Shown here: positions 62,481 to 64,000 of the stretch, piece by piece
How the letters are laid out: the number at the start of each line of letters is the position of its first letter
Position numbering within the stretch: position 1 is the first letter of the stretch
Assembly (NCBI GenBank): GCA_028023455.1
Contig: JAQFVV010000255.1
Coordinates: forward strand, 560,001-624,000
DNA from: Epiperipatus broadwayi
Lineage: Eukaryota; Onychophora; Udeonychophora; Euonychophora; Peripatidae
Direction: 5' to 3'
Length of the DNA stretch: 64,000 bases
The notes under the pieces: generated by a model
The model's database searches: none
Seen by the model: only the letters and a program-made list of their open reading frames with translations
What the model was told of the DNA's origin: nothing
Position numbers and translations under genes: made by a program

Positions 62481-63120
62481 ACTGATAAATATGATTTTAT
62501 TTTTTTGCCATATAAATTGTCTTCTTATAAAATTGTATGTAGAAATAGTAAATTGTTTGGAAATAAGAAAATTGCTTGGCAAAGGGGTGTTACATTGAAT
62601 AATTTATTAAATAATACAAAAGAAATTTTTGATAGAAAGACTATTCCTGGTGTAGTATATTTTATTCCTTGTTTATTTTCTAAGAAGGTTTACATAGGTC
62701 AGAGTAGTTTGAGTTTAAATGAAAGAATAAAGGTTCATAAAGGTAGAGTTAAAAATAGATATCTTAGTTCTGCTTTGTATGTCCATGAAAAAGATACAGC
62801 CACACTATTGATTTTGATGAAGCTAAGGTTGTCTTCTTTGAGAGAAATGAAATCAAAAGAAGAATTAAAGAATCTTTATTATTGAAAATTTATTATTCTG
62901 AAGCAATTAATTTATTTAAGAGTTCTTTTAATATTAAGGGTGGATGGGAAGTGAATGGATTTGTGGGTAATGTTTAATATTATATATATATATTGTGTAG
63001 TTTTAGTAGTTCTTTACACTTGAGAAGTCTGCTTGTAGCAGTGAAACCTTTGGTAGTGTTTTAATATTATTTTTATGCTGGTATGGTTGAATTTTGGATT
63101 TGGGGTAATTTTAATTATAT
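62480..63120 (+). pseudogene. Penelope-like element, plus copy: linker and GIY-YIG nuclease
   Basis: Head-to-head partner of the minus copy. It starts within DKYDFIFLPYKLSSY and is more strongly 5'-truncated. It reads GNKKIAWQRGVTLNNLL, GVVYFIPCLFSKKVYIGQ and NERIKVHKGR. It then loses frame through a one-base deletion after EKDTA, but continues in another frame to GGWEVNGFVGNV and shares the same 3' untranslated region to about 63,120. The FC of the CLFC pair is FS here. The arms are very similar and carry independent frameshifts, which suggests a fairly recent origin. Confidence 0.9.
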
Positions 63121-63169
63121 ATTGACTAGTTTAGCTTTATTCTTGTAATTTATCTTTTTCACATGTATA

Positions 63170-63735
63170 TGGTCATGTGTATTGTTGTATAAGATGGAGT
63201 GCATAACAGTAGAGATCTTGAAAGCCCAAGTTAAAGTCCCTTCTAATTACATTAAGTTTAGTATAGACAATATACTTATATTTGAATATTACATATTCAG
63301 CCTGTAAATTTTGCCCATCCCTCTTATGTGTATTTAAATGGATATATTAAGGTCCTATATGTGAGAGGTCAGAATGACTTAAAGTCAATGTGGGTATGAC
63401 AATAATATTGGCATTTACAATGGCTTTGAATGTTCCATCATTGGATTTTCGATGATATGGATGGCTGAAGAGATAGAGCATGGAGAAAATTGAAGCTTGT
63501 ACATTAAAATTTGAAGATTTTTTTATCTTAATATAAATTGAGCACTGATTGCATATATGTGTGGAAGATGGTCATCTGGACCAATAGATGAGGGCCAGTT
63601 CAGCATGAAATAGAGATACCGAAGATCATTTATCTTTTTCAGATGTATGTGGTCATGTGCATTGGTTCTATAAGATGGAATACATAGCTGTAGGGAGCTT
63701 GAAAGTCTGAGTTCAAGTCCCTCTTAATTATATAT
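63170..63735 (+). repeat. Family R subtype copies right of the PLE pair
   Basis: First a 3' end (TATATGGTCATGTGTATTG to AGTCCCTTCTAATTACATTA), then a near-full copy (63,240-63,735): CCTATATGTGAGAGGTCAGA, the GATGGTCATCTGGACCAATA segment with a decayed hammerhead (GATGA kept, CT lost; GAAA kept), ending GTCTGAGTTCAAGTCCCTC. A tRNA-like 3' end is clearest here. Confidence 0.75.
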
Positions 63736-64000
63736 GTATGTGTGCATGCACATGCATGTGTTTGAAAAGTTTTATAATAATATTTGAAAATTCTTGTGGT
63801 TAATGTATCCACTTGCGATTCTTGTGGACCTAGATTTACAACTGGGCTGGAGACAACATGGAAATAATTATAAGTTTTAACAGGCTTAGGATTTCCTTTT
63901 CAGGTAAATTTCTTATACGAAACCTAGTAGCCATTCGGTTATCGGTGAGTAAATGAGTGGATTTCCAATTATTCTTATTTTGAAGATGAGAAACACTCAA
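63736..64000. other. Non-coding, nothing recognised
   Basis: No supported feature up to the window edge. Confidence 0.5.

Overview
The window is very A+T-rich, non-coding animal DNA: by eye about a quarter G+C, with long A/T runs, (TAA)n and (TA)n tracts and many interspersed repeats. I see no intact protein-coding gene. The assignment to an animal rests on two decayed gene copies, recognisable as RIF1 and AP3B (the beta subunit of the AP-3 adaptor), and on the retroelements: non-LTR LINEs, Penelope-like elements (PLEs) with a GIY-YIG nuclease, and SINEs derived from tRNA-Gly. An invertebrate fits best; the phylum cannot be fixed from this sequence.

Layout. 0-8 kb: a palindromic element with two hammerhead ribozyme motifs (1.65-2.03 kb), a SINE, an old tandem array split by a PLE fragment (4.0-5.05 kb), and a tandem/inverted hammerhead element (6.73-7.62 kb). 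10-14.3 kb: a SINE, a CpG-rich patch with one possible exon (11.63-11.81 kb), and a 1.2-kb palindrome of a second hammerhead-bearing family. 15.1-19.5 kb: head-to-head retrocopies, RIF1 on minus and AP3B on plus, meeting at about 18,340. 19.7-22.6 kb: a complete hammerhead element with an 18-bp target duplication, then a dead LINE with SINE and PLE sequence inside it. 24-31 kb: a SINE, a hammerhead repeat abutting a hAT-like MITE, and worn direct repeats containing the best-preserved hammerhead (28,114-28,155). 31.8-40.5 kb: TA-target MITEs, a long pure (TTA)n tract, more hammerhead elements and several hairpins. 44.6-53.5 kb: two LINE relics, two more second-family hammerhead repeats, and a tandem array split by a LINE with a 12-bp target duplication. 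54.5-58.1 kb: a CpG-rich patch with a TATA box and a possible first exon, a palindromic MITE and a LINE relic. 59-64 kb: a hammerhead element with a 14-bp target duplication, and two 5'-truncated PLE copies arranged head to head between second-family repeats.

Main result. At least seven short stretches fold on paper as type I hammerhead ribozymes: stem I, a CTGANGA core, stem II, GAAA, a very short stem III, and a TH cleavage site. They lie in repeats made of 372-452-bp monomers, partial second monomers and inverted tails, bounded by 12-18-bp direct repeats. This is the architecture known from retrozymes and from Penelope-like elements. At least two lineages with different stem I sequences are present, most copies are damaged, and PLE coding remnants lie in the same window. 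It looks like a non-autonomous ribozyme retroelement system that probably used PLE machinery; the sharing of machinery is inference.
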